A stretch of DNA of 64,000 bases from an uncultured Micrococcaceae bacterium (GCA_947502645.1 CANNAD010000001.1:62001-126000), one strand, 5' to 3'; shown: positions 38,189 through 47,990, counted from the first letter of the stretch. The notes: generated from the letters alone by a model not told the origin. Translations and numbers: made by a program.

Positions 38189-39370
38189 CTAGTACAGGGG
38201 CTTCTCGGGCTCCACTTTCCGCACCCAATCCTCGATCCCGCCCGTGACGTTGTGGACGTTCGCGTATCCGGACTCCCGGAGGAAACGCACCACAGACGCC
38301 GAACGGACACCGGACTTGCAGTGCACATAGATTTCCTGGTCAGGCAGCTCCACCGCGCCTGAGAGAATCCGATCCTTGGGAATGAGCACCGAACCATCGA
38401 TATGGACAATCCCGTACTCGCCGTCCTCACGCACGTCGATCAGTTCAAACTGCCGGGACCCACTGGCGCGTTCTGCGAGCAATTCCCTGAGACGAACGAC
38501 GTCGATGCCCGGTACCGCGTCAGCGTCCGGCGAGGTGGCGGCCGGCATACCGCAGAAAGCCTCGTAGTCCATCAGTTCCGTGACTGGTTTCGCGTCCGGG
38601 TCCGGCCGGAGCCCGATCTCCCGCCAGCTCATGGCCAGGGCATCGAAGATCAGGACCCTGCCGAGGAGCGTCCTCCCGATACCGGTGATGAGCTTGATCG
38701 CTTCGTTGACCATCACTGACCCGATCTGTGCACAGATAACCCCGAGCACTCCCCCTTCGGCGCAGGAGGGCACGGAGCCTGCGGGCGGCGCTTCGGGATA
38801 CAGGTCCCTGTACGTGGGCCCGTAGCCGGTCCAGAAAACGCTCACCTGCCCATCGAAACGCAGGATGGAACCCCAGACGTACGGCTTGCCGAGGATCTGC
38901 GCTGCGTCATTGACCAGATAGCGGGTCGCAAAGTTGTCCGTGCCGTCGAGAATGACGTCATACTCCGCGAAAAGCTCCAGAATATTGTCCGTGCCCAAAC
39001 GAACCTCGTGCAGCACCACGTTGACCAGAGGGTTGAGTTCGCGAACGCTGTCCGCTGCGGACTGGCCTTTACTTCGACCGAGGTCGTTCACTCCGTGGAT
39101 GACCTGCCGCTGCAGGTTGGAGACTTCCACAGTGTCGTCATCGACAACTCCGATCGTCCCGACGCCGGCGGCGGCAAGGTAGAGCAGGGCCGGTGAACCC
39201 AGCCCGCCTGCGCCTATCACCAGTACCCGCGAATTCTTCAGGCGTTTCTGGGCTTCGACGCCGAATTCCGGGATCAGCAGGTGACGGGAATAGCGCTGGT
39301 ATTCCTCATGAGTGAGGTCGGCAGCGGGCTCAACAAGCGGCGGCAATGGGGTTTGGGTTCCGGTGGCCAT
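38189..39370 (-). CDS. moeZ: ThiF/MoeB adenylyltransferase with C-terminal rhodanese domain (MoeZ-like)
   Basis: 393 residues. N-terminal E1-like domain with the ATP loop GAGGLGSPALLYLAAAGVG and SNLQRQVIHG, then a rhodanese domain whose active Cys sits in IYVHCKSGVRSASVV. Such proteins adenylate and thiolate ubiquitin-like sulfur carriers (ThiS, MoaD, CysO). ThiS is encoded 1.9 kb away, so it is a good candidate to load ThiS. Near-leaderless: TAAATT on the minus strand lies 5 nt before the ATG. Confidence 0.93.
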   Translation of the reverse strand: MATGTQTPLPPLVEPAADLTHEEYQRYSRHLLIPEFGVEAQKRLKNSRVLVIGAGGLGSPALLYLAAAGVGTIGVVDDDTVEVSNLQRQVIHGVNDLGRSKGQSAADSVRELNPLVNVVLHEVRLGTDNILELFAEYDVILDGTDNFATRYLVNDAAQILGKPYVWGSILRFDGQVSVFWTGYGPTYRDLYPEAPPAGSVPSCAEGGVLGVICAQIGSVMVNEAIKLITGIGRTLLGRVLIFDALAMSWREIGLRPDPDAKPVTELMDYEAFCGMPAATSPDADAVPGIDVVRLRELLAERASGSRQFELIDVREDGEYGIVHIDGSVLIPKDRILSGAVELPDQEIYVHCKSGVRSASVVRFLRESGYANVHNVTGGIEDWVRKVEPEKPLY

Positions 39371-39486
39371 ACTTCAATTTAGGCCAGCGATCCGTCCGGG
39401 TAAACTGGAGATGCCCGCCGATCCAACTTCCCGCCTGAACTGAGCGGGTCCCGGCAACCGAACCACATCCTCGAGAGGCGAGCCCC

Positions 39487-40107
39487 ATGCCATCCGACAA
39501 GCCGACGTCGACCAAATCCGCCCGTCTTCCACGGGAGGAACGCCGTCGTCAGCTCCTGAAAGCCGCACATCAGGTGTTTGTGGTCAATGGTTACCACGGT
39601 GCTGCCATGGACGACATCGCCGACGCCGCGGACGTCAGCAAGCCCGTCCTCTACCAACACTTTCCGGGAAAACAGGAACTTTACCTCGCGCTGCTGGACA
39701 GCCACCTTGCGGCCCTGACGACCCTCCTGATGGATGCGTTGGCCTCCACCACGGACAATGACCTCCGCGTGCAGGCCACCATGCGAGCGTACTTTCAGTT
39801 CATCGCCCAGGATTCACAGGCCCACCGACTCGTCTTCGAGTCCGACGTCGGAAACGTCCCCGAGGTCAGCAAAAGGCTGGAAGCTTTCGACGCGCAGTTC
39901 GCAGATGCGATTGCCGGAGTCATCGCCGAGGATACGAAACTCTCGCACCTGGAAGCGACACTGCTGGGCCGCGGTCTGGCCGGAATGGCCCAGATCAGCG
40001 CACGGTATTGGCTGGAAACCGAGGGCAATCTGGATATCGATGCTGCCAGCGAATTGATCTACCGTTTAGCCTGGCGCGGAATCAGCCGGTTCCCCAAGGA
40101 AATCTAG
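39487..40107 (+). CDS. TetR/AcrR family transcriptional regulator
   Basis: 206 residues. The N-terminal DNA-binding domain is complete: EERRRQLLKAAHQVF and the helix-turn-helix MDDIADAADVSKPVLYQHF. The C-terminal ligand domain is generic. GAGAGG precedes the ATG. It is divergent from moeZ and followed 50 nt later by the DUF3107 gene, the same order recalled around Rv3208-Rv3208A in M. tuberculosis. Target genes cannot be deduced from the sequence. Confidence 0.92.
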   Translation: MPSDKPTSTKSARLPREERRRQLLKAAHQVFVVNGYHGAAMDDIADAADVSKPVLYQHFPGKQELYLALLDSHLAALTTLLMDALASTTDNDLRVQATMRAYFQFIAQDSQAHRLVFESDVGNVPEVSKRLEAFDAQFADAIAGVIAEDTKLSHLEATLLGRGLAGMAQISARYWLETEGNLDIDAASELIYRLAWRGISRFPKEI

Positions 40108-40157
40108 GATAGATTTCTGGGAGAGTTAGCAAACATCACCAACAGGAGGTATCTGCC

Positions 40158-40382
40158 GTGGAAATCAAAATCGGAATTCAACATGTGGGCCGTGAGATTG
40201 TCATTCAGTCCTCAGAGTCGGCAGAGGCCGTCGCGGATCTCGTGACCAAGGCCATGAACGGCGGGGCTGAGCTTCGGTTGACCGATGAGAAGGGCAACCT
40301 CCTCATCGTCCCCTCGAACACTCTCGCTTACGTGGAGATTGGTGCCGCAGAGACCCGCAAGGTCGGTTTCGGCGCGGTCTAG
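40158..40382 (+). CDS. DUF3107 family small protein
   Basis: 74 residues, nearly all conserved: begins EIKIGIQHVGREIVIQSSES and ends YVEIGAAETRKVGFG. Starts with GTG 40158 behind a strong AGGAGG. Actinobacteria-specific family (the mycobacterial member is TB9.4), function unknown. Closed by a strong terminator immediately downstream. Confidence 0.9.
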   Translation: MEIKIGIQHVGREIVIQSSESAEAVADLVTKAMNGGAELRLTDEKGNLLIVPSNTLAYVEIGAAETRKVGFGAV

Positions 40383-40395
40383 CACGTCACGATTC

Positions 40396-40426
40396 AAGCC
40401 GGCGGAACCTTTTCCGCCGGCTTTTT
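40396..40426 (+). terminator. Terminator after the DUF3107 gene
   Basis: A perfect 12-bp stem (AAGCCGGCGGAA with TTCCGCCGGCTT), a 4-nt loop and a run of five T residues. Classic intrinsic terminator. Confidence 0.92.
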
Positions 40427-40441
40427 CGTGCCCTCGTGCGG

Positions 40442-41467
<1,026 letters not shown>

Positions 41468-41471
<4 letters not shown>

Positions 41472-42631
41472 GGTCTATCTCCTGGGAATCGGTCGGGCAG
41501 GAACGCCCGGAAGGCGGGGTCGGCTGGTTGGCCGTCGATCAGGTCATTGGAAATGGAGGCGGCCACTGGCATGAGCAGCACGCCGTGGCGGAAGAACCCC
41601 GTGGCGCAGATCAGCCCCTCCACCCCGGCGGGACGTCCAAGCAGCGGCGCGTTATCCGGTGTTCCCGGCCGTGCCCGGCAGACTGCTTCGTCAAACTCAA
41701 GTTCAGCAACAGCCGGAACGATGGTCTGCGCATCCCGGAGCAGCTCATATACTCCCCCGGCAGAAATCCCTGTTGTACCGCCCTCGCGCTGCGTCGCGCC
41801 CACCACGATGCTCCCGTCATCCCGGGGAACGAGGTACACGGCCCGCCCGTGAATGACGCCGCGAATGGTCGCGGTCAGCAGGGGCCTGAGGTGGGGAGGA
41901 ACCCGCAGACGCAGAACATCCCCGTACACAGGCCGGACCGGAAGGGACAGCCCTTGCGGCAGGTCTTCGATCCCAGGACTCTGCAGCCCATTGGCGATAA
42001 CGGTTTCATCCGCGCTCACACGGGTTCCATCTGCCAGGACAACCCCGCAGACCCGGGCCCGGTCGTCGTCGTAGGCGAGGGAGGACACCCGGCTCTCTAC
42101 CAGCGATCCCCGCTCCCTGACTGCTGTGAGGAGCACCTCGGCGAGCGCCCGCGGGTCAACCTGATGGTCCCCCGGGATACGGAACGCCGAACTCAGGCCT
42201 GGGCCCAGCAACGGCTCCTCGATCCTGGCCTGCCGGGTTGTCATGTCCTCAACATCGAGGCCCTCGGCCAGCTGCGCCCGCTTCAAATCTGCGAGCGCCT
42301 GACGATCAGCGGAATCAGCGCCGACCGCGATGGTTTGGGTACGGCGGTAACCTGTGGTCTGGTCGGTCGGATCCAGGCGGGACATCATGGCCGGATAACG
42401 CCGGGCTGATTCGAGCGTCAGGGTGAGTAGATGCTCCTCCTGGTAGTGGAGTTCGCTCACGGGCGCCAGCATTCCGGCAGCAGCGTGGGTGGCTCCCGAA
42501 GCCGGTGCCGGATCAAAAACCGTGACCCGATGGCCGCGCTGCATCGCTTCCCACGCAATCCCCAGACCAATGATGCCGCCACCAATCACGGCGACTCGCT
42601 TGCCCGCTCCCCTGGGCAGAAGTGAAGTCAT
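41468..42631 (-). CDS. thiO: Glycine oxidase ThiO
   Basis: 387 residues. FAD-binding GxGxxG in AVIGGGIIGLGIAWEAMQRGH, the GATHAAAGMLAPVSE loop and the C-terminal GFFRHGVLLMPV segment are typical of ThiO. It oxidises glycine to the imine used by ThiG. The ATG at 42631 is only 11 nt past the TPP riboswitch, so the riboswitch end controls access to the ribosome site. Confidence 0.95.
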
Positions 42632-42641
42632 CGATAGCCCT

Positions 42642-42738
42642 TCCCTACGCCGGCATGATCCGGATCAGGTTCGTTGTTCAATCAACAACGCGGTCGGCAT
42701 GACGCCCTCTCAGCCGGTGTCACACCGGCTCCCGCAGT
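42642..42738 (-). ncRNA. TPP riboswitch (thi box) upstream of thiO-thiS-thiG
   Basis: The minus strand contains the hallmark elements: GGCTGAGAGGG (pyrimidine-sensing loop), GAACCTGATCCGGATCATGC and GCCGGCGTAGGGA. An extra hairpin (CGTTGTT/AACAACG, 42672-42690) is inserted in the variable stem. The distance to the thiO ATG is 11 nt and the ribosome site GGGAAGGG overlaps the P1 end, so translational control is likely. No terminator hairpin is seen before the gene. Confidence 0.96.
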
Positions 42739-42745
42739 ACGGCTC

Positions 42746-42752
42746 TATTGTA
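42746..42752. promoter_or_regulatory. Overlapping divergent -10 boxes of thiE and thiO-thiS-thiG
   Basis: TATTGTA reads as TATTGT (42746-42751) for thiE and TACAAT (42752-42747) for the minus strand. The first is 7 nt before the thiE ATG (leaderless); the second puts the riboswitch transcript start near 42740. RNA polymerase cannot occupy both at once. Confidence 0.65.
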
Positions 42753-42758
42753 GGTCCT

Positions 42759-43412
42759 ATGCCCATTTCAGCTGCACGCCTATACCTCTGCACCGATTCA
42801 CGTCCCCGCCAGAACGATTTCGAACAGTTCCTCGACGCCGCCTTCGCAGGCGGTGTGGACATCATCCAGCTGCGGGACAAGACCATCAGCGCCGGTCAGG
42901 AGCTCGAACTGCTCCAGATCCTCCGCACCGTTGCAGAACGTCACGGCCGCCCGTGGTCTGTCAACGACCGCGCCGATCTGGCGGCCGTCTCCGGGGCGCC
43001 GGTGTTCCACGTCGGCCAGCAGGACCTCCCGCCCTCAGCGGCCAGAACCGTCCTCGGGCCCGACGTCGCCATCGGGCTTTCGTCCAACACTCCCGACCTC
43101 GCCGCCCAGGCCATGGACAACACTGACCTCGCCTATTTCTGCACCGGTCCCATCTGGGCCACCCCCACAAAACCGGGCAGAGCCGCCGTCGGGCTTGATC
43201 TGATCCGATCCACCGCCCAACGGGAACAGCAGCGTCAAAGCGCAGGGCACCACACCAACCCCTGGTTTGCCATCGGGGGGATCGACCTGACAAATATCGA
43301 TCAGGTGATCGACGCCGGCGCCCGCAGGGTTGTCGTCGTGCGCGCCATCACCGAGGCCAGCGATCCGACGGCGGCAGCCAGCCTTATCAGGTCCCGGCTG
43401 CCGGAGCTCTGA
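42759..43412 (+). CDS. thiE: Thiamine-phosphate synthase
   Basis: 217 residues of a TIM barrel. VDIIQLRDKT, WSVNDRADLA and TGPIWATPTKPG are the phosphate and pyrophosphate binding signatures of ThiE. It joins the pyrimidine and thiazole moieties to thiamin phosphate. The start is ATG 42759 with TATTGT 7 nt upstream; there is no ribosome site, so the mRNA is probably leaderless and lacks the riboswitch. In-frame codons upstream lie inside the riboswitch region and are not coding. It converges on the ferritin-like gene. Confidence 0.95.
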   Translation: MPISAARLYLCTDSRPRQNDFEQFLDAAFAGGVDIIQLRDKTISAGQELELLQILRTVAERHGRPWSVNDRADLAAVSGAPVFHVGQQDLPPSAARTVLGPDVAIGLSSNTPDLAAQAMDNTDLAYFCTGPIWATPTKPGRAAVGLDLIRSTAQREQQRQSAGHHTNPWFAIGGIDLTNIDQVIDAGARRVVVVRAITEASDPTAAASLIRSRLPEL

Positions 43413-43415
43413 GGC

Positions 43416-44120
43416 TCAGGCAGTCAGTTTCAGCGCGTTCATACGGTAGGAGTGGTTCCGGGTCAGACGAGCGAAGATCCTGCTGATCTCGGCCTCCAGC
43501 TGCGCGCCGTCGGCGCCACGGAGCATCTTGCCGACCACTCCTCGTTCCAGGCTGACCTGCCGCGTACGGGTCAGGGCCTCCCCCACCAGACGCCGCCCCC
43601 ACAGGGCAAGCCTGGAAGCCAACCGCGGGTCTTCGGCGAGCGCCGATTCAAGCCGTGCCAGCAAATACGCGCTCTGCGTCTCAGCAGAGTGGATCTGCTG
43701 CACGAGATCCCTGGTGTCATTGTCCAGCAGCGTCGCTATCTCGCAGTAGAAGTCCCGGGATACGGCGTCCATCACGTAGTGCTTCATCAGCGATTCGTAC
43801 CAGTCGGCGGGCTTGGTGCGCTCATGGAACGCATTGATGGAGGCGACGAACGGTTCCATCGCTTTCTCGACGTCGCCGTCAAACCCCTCCAGATGTGCGG
43901 CCACCAGCTCGAAGTGCTGGAACTCTGCAACAGCCAGCCGGCCGAGCGCCAGTCGATCCGCCAGTGTCGGCGAGAACCGCGCGTCAGAGGACAACCTCTC
44001 AAACGCAGAGAGTTCCCCGTAGGCCATGGCCCCGAAAAGATCCATGAGAAGCCGCGAATAGTCATTCGCGACCGAAGCCAGAGCGGCGTCGGCAGATGTG
44101 TCGTCAATGCGGTTGTCCAT
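43416..44120 (-). CDS. Ferritin-like fold protein (MiaE-like)
   Basis: 234 residues, all-alpha. Glu/His pairs typical of a di-iron four-helix bundle are visible: AYGELSAFERL, AEFQHFELVAAHL, and ETQSAYLLARLE. Related to tRNA-hydroxylase MiaE and to actinobacterial ferritin-like proteins of unknown substrate. Conserved next to the DEAD-box helicase (recalled as Rv3210c-Rv3211). Leaderless: TAGGCT lies 7 nt before the ATG at 44120. Confidence 0.82.
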   Translation of the reverse strand: MDNRIDDTSADAALASVANDYSRLLMDLFGAMAYGELSAFERLSSDARFSPTLADRLALGRLAVAEFQHFELVAAHLEGFDGDVEKAMEPFVASINAFHERTKPADWYESLMKHYVMDAVSRDFYCEIATLLDNDTRDLVQQIHSAETQSAYLLARLESALAEDPRLASRLALWGRRLVGEALTRTRQVSLERGVVGKMLRGADGAQLEAEISRIFARLTRNHSYRMNALKLTA

Positions 44121-44127
44121 GCCCGCA

Positions 44128-44133
44128 AGCCTA
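44128..44133 (-). promoter_or_regulatory. -10 box of the leaderless ferritin-like gene
   Basis: TAGGCT on the minus strand, 7 nt before ATG 44120. Confidence 0.5.
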
Positions 44134-44238
44134 CGGCGATGTGCCAGTCAGTGCCGCATTTTCTCCCCGGTTTCGAGCTCCGCACCCCTCCCGGCGCGCC
44201 CAACAACGCACTGGAGACCAGTACTGGCGCCGACAAGG

Positions 44239-44484
44239 TAGACTGTTTGAGTAGTAATGGATGCCCGGTCGTTGAAATTTCATTTCGTTGAACACACGTT
44301 TCGACATTCTGACCGCAGTACCTACGCGATCTTCTCCGCCGACATACGTCCAGTATGATCCGGCCCGCAGTTGCAAGCCCGCGATCGGCTTCCACTGGAC
44401 GCGCCGCGCTATCGCCTGGCTCCGATCCCCACCTTCTTTACACCGGTTGGGAACCCGTTGAGCATGGACGGCCGCGGCGCCTGA
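44239..44484 (+). promoter_or_regulatory. Probable long 5' leader of the DEAD-box helicase gene
   Basis: The 364-nt gap 44121-44484 has no gene I can support. TAGACT at 44239-44244 is a good -10 box, which would give an RNA leader of about 235 nt with several small inverted repeats. Long structured leaders are known for autoregulated cold-shock RNA helicases. No canonical ribosome site is seen before the ATG. Confidence 0.4.
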
Positions 44485-46173
44485 ATGAACGGTAAATTCA
44501 CATTGAGCACAGACAAAAGCAACGTTGGCCCTGATCACCTTCTGCACGCAGAAGACACCGATGAGGACATCGCGGTTGAAGACACACTGGTCACCTCCGG
44601 CGAAGCCCGCGAACCGGCCAAAGAGACCTTCGAGGACTTCAACGTCCGGGCCGACATCGTGGAATCCCTGGCTGACGCCGGGATCCTGCACCCCTTCCCC
44701 ATCCAGGCGATGACCCTCTCGGTCGCCCTCAGCGGCCACGACATCATCGGACAGGCAAAAACCGGTACGGGCAAAACCCTCGGATTTGGTATCCCCACCA
44801 TCCAGCGCGTCGTCGGCCGTGACGATGAGGACTACCAGAAGCTGCCCGTCCCGGGCGCACCCCAGGCTCTGGTCATCGTCCCCACCCGCGAGCTGGCCGT
44901 CCAGGTTGCCTCCGACCTCACCACGGCCTCGAAGAAACGCAACGCCAGAATCGTCACCATCTACGGTGGCCGCGCCTACGAACCGCAGATCGACGCGCTG
45001 ACCAAGGGCGTCGAAATCGTCGTCGGAACCCCCGGACGCCTGATCGACCTGTACAAGCAAAAGCACCTCAGCCTCAAGAACGTACGCATCGTTGTTCTCG
45101 ACGAAGCCGATGAAATGCTGGACCTCGGGTTCCTCCCCGACGTCGAAACGCTCATGGCCGCAACCCCCGCCAACCGGCAGACGCTCCTGTTCTCGGCAAC
45201 CATGCCGGGCCCCGTCGTCGCCATGGCCCGTCGCTACATGACCAAGCCCACCCACATCCGTGCGGCCGATCCGGACGACGAAGGCATCACCAAAAAGGAC
45301 ATCCGGCAAATCTCCTACCGGGCGCACAACCTGGACAAGGCAGAAGTGGTGTCCCGCATCCTCCAGTCCAAGGGACGCGGCCGGACCATCATCTTCACCA
45401 AGACCAAACGCACTGCTGCGAAGCTCTCCGAGGAACTGATGGACCGCGGATTCGCTGCCGGCGCCATCCACGGAGACCTGGGCCAGGGCGCCCGCGAACA
45501 GGCTCTTCGCGCCTTCCGCGGCGACAAGATCGACGTCCTCGTGGCCACCGAAGTAGCCGCACGCGGCATCGACGTGGAAGACATCACCCACGTCATCAAC
45601 TACCAGTGCCCCGAAGACGAAAAGGCCTACCTGCACCGGGTTGGCCGCACCGGGCGTGCGGGCAAAAAGGGCACCGCGATCACCTTCGTCGACTGGGACG
45701 AAATTCCTCGCTGGGGCCTGATCAACAAAGCTCTTGGTCTCGATCAGCCCGAACCGGTAGAGACCTACTCATCGTCCCCGCACCTCTACACGGACCTCGA
45801 CATTCCCGAGGGCACCAAGGGTCGTCTGCCGCGTAGCGCCCGCAAGCTCGCCGGCATCAACGCCGAGAAGCTCGAGGACCTGGGTGAAACCGGCAAGCGG
45901 ACACCTCAGTCCAAGGACCGCGGCAGCGCTTCCGGCAATGGTGGACGTCGTCAGGATGGCGGCCGTCGTCGCTCAGGCGGCGGACGCTCCGAGGATTCCC
46001 GCACAAACTCCTCACGGTCCGGCGAGACCCGTCAGGGCGAACAGGGCAAGGACAGCCGCAACAGCGACGGCGAGTCCAAGCCACGCACCCGGCGTAACCG
46101 CACCCGGACGCGTCGCCGCGACGGTGAAGTGGTAGCAACGGAAAAATCGGGCACACCGAAAACCTCCGAGTAA
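44485..46173 (+). CDS. DEAD-box ATP-dependent RNA helicase (RhlE/DeaD type)
   Basis: 562 residues. All core motifs are present: Q-motif region HPFPIQAMTL, AKTGTGKT (I), PTRELAVQ (Ia), TPGRLIDL (Ib), LDEADEML (II), FSATMP (III), IIFTKTKRT (IV), DVLVATEVAARGIDVEDI (V) and HRVGRTGRAG (VI). The last 120 residues are an Arg/Gly/Ser-rich basic tail likely to bind RNA. Acts in RNA unwinding during ribosome assembly or mRNA decay. The start is uncertain: the codon before ATG 44485 is a stop, so the frame cannot extend upstream. The methyltransferase gene begins 15 nt downstream. Confidence 0.94.
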   Translation: MNGKFTLSTDKSNVGPDHLLHAEDTDEDIAVEDTLVTSGEAREPAKETFEDFNVRADIVESLADAGILHPFPIQAMTLSVALSGHDIIGQAKTGTGKTLGFGIPTIQRVVGRDDEDYQKLPVPGAPQALVIVPTRELAVQVASDLTTASKKRNARIVTIYGGRAYEPQIDALTKGVEIVVGTPGRLIDLYKQKHLSLKNVRIVVLDEADEMLDLGFLPDVETLMAATPANRQTLLFSATMPGPVVAMARRYMTKPTHIRAADPDDEGITKKDIRQISYRAHNLDKAEVVSRILQSKGRGRTIIFTKTKRTAAKLSEELMDRGFAAGAIHGDLGQGAREQALRAFRGDKIDVLVATEVAARGIDVEDITHVINYQCPEDEKAYLHRVGRTGRAGKKGTAITFVDWDEIPRWGLINKALGLDQPEPVETYSSSPHLYTDLDIPEGTKGRLPRSARKLAGINAEKLEDLGETGKRTPQSKDRGSASGNGGRRQDGGRRRSGGGRSEDSRTNSSRSGETRQGEQGKDSRNSDGESKPRTRRNRTRTRRRDGEVVATEKSGTPKTSE

Positions 46174-46188
46174 GCAACCACTTTCTCC

Positions 46189-47097
46189 ATGACGTCGACG
46201 CCTTTCTCACCCGACGGCAGCTCCCTGCTGGTACACGCGGACAACGCAGAGTACCTGCCCACGCTGCCCGACGGTGCGTTCACCATGATTTACGTTGACC
46301 CTCCGTTCAACACAGGACGGTCCCAGCGTCGTCAGCAGACCACCATGGTCAGAGCTGCTGACGGCGCTGGTGACCGCACCGGTTTCCAGGGGCGAAGCTA
46401 CACGACGGTGCGCGGGATGCTGGCCAGTTACGACGACGCGTTCGATGATTACTGGACGTTCCTGGAGCCACGGTTGCGCGAGGCGTGGCGGTTGCTGGCC
46501 GACGACGGAACCCTGTACCTGCACCTTGATTACCGGGAAGTCCATTACGCCAAGGTCATGCTGGACACGATTTTCGGGCGCGAATGCTTCCTGAATGAAA
46601 TCATCTGGGCCTACGACTATGGCGCCCGGGCCACACGGAGGTGGCCCGCCAAACACGACAACATCCTCGTGTACGTCAAAAACCCTGCGAACTACCACTT
46701 CGACAACGCCGAGGTGGACCGGGAACCATATATGGCTCCCGGGCTGGTCACCAAGGAGAAAGCCGAGCGGGGGAAGCTCCCCACGGATGTCTGGTGGCAC
46801 ACCATCGTCTCGCCCACCGGCAAGGAAAAGACCGGGTATCCCACGCAGAAGCCGGAAGGCCTCTTGCGCCGGGCGCTTCACGCCAGTAGCCGAGAAGGCG
46901 ACTGGGTTCTCGACTTCTTCGCAGGCTCCGGGACGCTGGGAGCAGTTGCTGCCCGAGCGAATCGAAAGTTCGTGTGCGTCGATTCCAATCCGCAGGCCAT
47001 CGAGGTCATGGAGCGGCGTCTCGCCCACGCCTCCCGCACCATCACACCCACGCCGAAGTCACCCCTTCCCGCCGAGATCACCCCTCACGCACCCTGA
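46189..47097 (+). CDS. Orphan site-specific DNA methyltransferase (beta class, N6-adenine or N4-cytosine)
   Basis: 302 residues. Motif IV DPPFNTG (37-43) precedes motif I DFFAGSGTLG (242-251), so it is a beta-class amino-methyltransferase. The YPTQKPEGLLRRAL segment before motif I is typical. No restriction enzyme or specificity subunit is nearby; it lies in operon with the helicase. The last 15-20 residues (Pro/Thr-rich) are encoded by an intergenic repeat and are probably an eroded or added end. Target sequence unknown. Confidence 0.9.
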   Translation: MTSTPFSPDGSSLLVHADNAEYLPTLPDGAFTMIYVDPPFNTGRSQRRQQTTMVRAADGAGDRTGFQGRSYTTVRGMLASYDDAFDDYWTFLEPRLREAWRLLADDGTLYLHLDYREVHYAKVMLDTIFGRECFLNEIIWAYDYGARATRRWPAKHDNILVYVKNPANYHFDNAEVDREPYMAPGLVTKEKAERGKLPTDVWWHTIVSPTGKEKTGYPTQKPEGLLRRALHASSREGDWVLDFFAGSGTLGAVAARANRKFVCVDSNPQAIEVMERRLAHASRTITPTPKSPLPAEITPHAP

Positions 47098-47115
47098 TCT
47101 CGCGGACAGACCCCG
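47052..47115. repeat. Intergenic repeat, copy 2 (overlaps the methyltransferase 3' end)
   Basis: CCGAGATCACCCCT (47072-47085), a degenerate CCGAAGTCACCCC (47053-47065) and TGATCTCGCGGACAGACCCC (47095-47114). The last unit differs from the copy at 49755-49775 at one position only. Confidence 0.7.
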
Positions 47116-47138
47116 ACTTCGCGGTCTGGGTTGTGCGC

Positions 47139-47984
47139 CTATCGGATGGGCTTTGTGCCCGTGCCGAGTTCTTCAATCCGGGCCAGCGCCTTTTCCGAGG
47201 TCAGATTCTCGCCCAGCAGGTTTGGTTTCCCCGCGCCATGGTAATCCGATGATCCGGTGACCAGCAGACAGTGTCGATCGGCAAGGGCGCGCAGCTTCGC
47301 CTTGCCCTCATCCGAGTTGTCCCTGTGCTCGATTTCCAGACCCGCCAGACCGGCGTCGATCATCTCCCCCATGGTGCGGTCTGAGACGGTTCGTCCCCGG
47401 ATGGAGGCCGCCGGGTGAGCGAAGACCGGGACTCCCCCGGCCTGTCTGATGAGGTCGACGGCGAGGGCGGGATTCGGCGCATAATGGCTGACAAAGTAGC
47501 TGGAACGGCCACTGAGAATATGTGCGAAGGCGTGGCTACGGGTTTCCACTACATTGAGTTTCACAAGCGCGTCCGCAATATGGGGCCTGCCCACTGTAGC
47601 TCCCGGTGCCAGATGTTCAAGGACGTGCTCCCACGTGATGGGATAGTCTGCGGCGAGCCGGTCCACCATCTGCTCGGCACGCGTGAGCCGGGCTTCCCTG
47701 GCCTTGGTGATTTCGTCGAGGAGCCCCAGGTGTTCCGGATCATGCAGGTAGGACAGCACGTGAACGCTGACGCCGTCTTCGGTCCGGCAGGACACCTCCA
47801 TCCCGGGGATCAGGACAATCCCCTCGCTACGGGCAGCGTTTGAGGCTTCGGCCCAACCTGCCGTGGAGTCGTGATCGGTCAGTGCCAGCACGTCGATGTC
47901 CGCTTCACGGGCAGCGTGGATGAGACGCTCCGGAGATTGCGTGCCGTCGGATACGTTTGAGTGTGCGTGCAGGTCGATTCTCAC
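47139..47984 (-). CDS. PHP-domain phosphoesterase (RNase AM / YciV-like)
   Basis: 281 residues. The PHP metal motifs are complete: DLHAHSNVSDG (His6, His8), LTDHDST, IPGMEVSC and the C-terminal GSSDYHG. Closest to the YciV/TrpH group, which acts as 5'-3' exoribonuclease or 3',5'-nucleotide bisphosphatase. Starts at GTG 47984; TAGATT lies 6 nt upstream (47991-47996), so it is leaderless. Confidence 0.88.
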   Translation of the reverse strand: MRIDLHAHSNVSDGTQSPERLIHAAREADIDVLALTDHDSTAGWAEASNAARSEGIVLIPGMEVSCRTEDGVSVHVLSYLHDPEHLGLLDEITKAREARLTRAEQMVDRLAADYPITWEHVLEHLAPGATVGRPHIADALVKLNVVETRSHAFAHILSGRSSYFVSHYAPNPALAVDLIRQAGGVPVFAHPAASIRGRTVSDRTMGEMIDAGLAGLEIEHRDNSDEGKAKLRALADRHCLLVTGSSDYHGAGKPNLLGENLTSEKALARIEELGTGTKPIR

Positions 47985-47990
47985 ACGTCA

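Noticed and set aside
41528-42409. 293-codon open frame antisense to thiO
   Set aside because: No ribosome site or domain; thiO is complete on the other strand.
42489-42758. N-terminal extension of thiE
   Set aside because: The extra codons run through the TPP riboswitch and the end of thiO on the other strand; the leaderless start at 42759 fits ThiE length.
44131-45636. 501-codon open frame antisense to the DEAD-box helicase
   Set aside because: It lies opposite a gene with all helicase motifs; its composition (Val/Gly/Asp-rich, no recognisable domain) is a typical shadow of high-GC coding sequence.
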